DNA from: Helichrysum umbraculigerum
Taxonomy: Eukaryota > Streptophyta > Magnoliopsida > Asterales > Asteraceae
Reading direction: 5' to 3'
NCBI GenBank assembly: GCA_949592205.1
Contig: CATIUR010000003.1
Location: forward strand, 74,490,501 to 74,554,500
Length of the DNA: 64,000 nucleotides
How positions within the stretch are numbered: position 1 is the first letter of the stretch; each line of letters begins with the position of its first letter. The notes under the pieces are model-generated. The model did not search any database. It had not been told where the DNA came from and saw only the letters and a program-made list of their open reading frames with translations. The position numbers and the translations under genes were made by a program. Below, in pieces: positions 63,142 through 64,000 of the stretch.

Positions 63142-64000
63142 TGTAACACCCCCAAATTTGATGATCTGCGGAAGCATACTTGGGTGTTACTAATCAATAT
63201 ACAAAGCACAAGATATACAGCAAACGACCTCTAAATGAGACGTTTTGTAAAATAATTACATTTCATAATTAAATCGTTCGAAAACATATAGTTTTCTTTA
63301 CAAAAATATGTAAGCCTAGAGTCCGCGTTTATGGCGGGAGACTCTATTACATAATCATAATATACAAAAGATAATGCTAAGAATCTCCGTTAATGCAGTT
63401 GTGTTGAAATCATGCGACTCTAGCTAAAATCCTGGAGTAATCCTACTCCATCCGGGTACCTGAGAAAACATGCTAAAAAGTGTCAACCAAAAGGTTGGTG
63501 AATCTCACAGGTTTGTAAATAATATCGGCTTTGAACACGAGATTTCATTAGTAGTGCCCGTAGGCGTAAAATCAGTCATTGCAATCCAGCAATCGTAAAA
63601 TCAGTATTTGCAATCCAGCAAATGTAAATAAATAAGTTTATACCGTTGCCATGAGGCTCATAATCGAAGCTTAACCCGTAAATAATAACTTTGCTCCCGT
63701 GACATGCTCGTAATTGAGCAAGCATCCGTAACGAATAAGTTGTCACCCGTTTATACGTGTAAATCGGTACGTGGCAGCGCTACTGCCCCGGGTGGGGAGG
63801 GTCATTTCCCTAATGGATCCATTAACTACTGTTCGCGCTTAAGTCCATAACTAACGATATATGATGGAGAGACTTCTGTAAATAGTAACAACTCATGCAA
63901 TTCCGTTTGGTATAGTAAACAGTTTAGTACTTGTGTTCAAGAAAAAGTAGTAGCATGTATCTCCCCCAATAAGATAAAACAGTAAAAGTGGGGCCGTAAG
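63142..64000 (-). mobile_element. Minus-strand Tekay C-type LTR, runs off the window
   Basis: The reverse complement of the C LTR 3' end (tgtaacacccccaaattt, cttccgc, and so on) continues to the window edge with clear similarity to 58693 backwards (tctcccgccataaacgcgga; gcaatccagcaaatgtaaat). It contains the same two-copy tttgctggattgcaa unit. Inserted in the Dvar LTR. Confidence 0.88.

Noticed and set aside
1..64000. Host gene, tRNA or rRNA between elements
   Set aside because: All stretches can be assigned to LTRs, internal TE regions or their noncoding parts; no exon-like conserved non-TE protein was recognised.

Overview
The window is plant nuclear DNA made entirely of nested LTR retrotransposons. 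I found no host gene, tRNA, rRNA or CRISPR array. The lineages (Athila and Tekay Ty3/gypsy, SIRE-type Ty1/copia) are typical of plants. The large third ORF of the complete copia element belongs to a family I remember as common in Asteraceae annotations, so a daisy-family genome is my best guess (inference).

Layout, reconstructed from LTR ends and 5-bp target-site duplications (TSDs). The outermost body is an Athila-type element on the + strand ('Ath1', about 149 to 62181): the end of its 5' LTR, an Asp-tRNA-like primer site, gag, protease, RT, RNase H, integrase, a 3' ORF and the start of its 3' LTR. Everything else sits inside it. (1) Copia element 'A' (2815-15829, TSD aagat) interrupts the protease. 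It is complete, with 408-bp LTRs, gag, pol and a third ORF. (2) Tekay element 'C' (19335-58693, TSD cgtac) interrupts the integrase. C itself holds a solo LTR 'Dsolo' (19834-22256, TSD accta) in its 5' LTR, a minus-strand Athila-like element 'E' (28876-45150, TSD tggac) in its integrase, and a very young Tekay element 'D' (45251-55691, TSD gcact) only 95 bp further along that integrase. (3) Element E holds a minus-strand gag-only copia derivative 'F' (30215-35842) in its downstream LTR, so Ath1 > C > E > F is four levels deep. An 821-bp tandem duplication crosses the C/E junction. (4) The Ath1 3' LTR is cut at 62182 by another Tekay-like LTR, itself cut at 63142 by a minus-strand Tekay LTR that runs off the window.

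How the parts work together. A and D are close to intact. A has an open gag and pol in one frame separated by two stops, plus a 3' ORF with a single stop. D has one nonsense codon in RT. C and Ath1 are inactivated by nonsense codons, mostly C-to-T or G-to-A changes, and by the insertions. E (gag-protease plus an unrecognised 470-residue region, no RT) and F (gag only, no pol) look non-autonomous and would depend on relatives for reverse transcription and integration.

The most unusual signal is a class of short hairpin arrays with GCGAC/GTCGC ends and family-specific inner bases. They occur in both Tekay and copia elements. In the Tekay LTRs they occupy one fixed position, but the motif changes wholesale between otherwise homologous LTRs. 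In copia A and F they sit directly upstream of the LTR TATA box. Other points of interest are splice-acceptor-like tracts just before several ORF starts, donor-like sites conserved in Tekay LTRs, a coiled-coil ORF upstream of Tekay gag, duplicated polypurine-tract modules, and noncoding blocks conserved between two Athila families whose LTRs differ.
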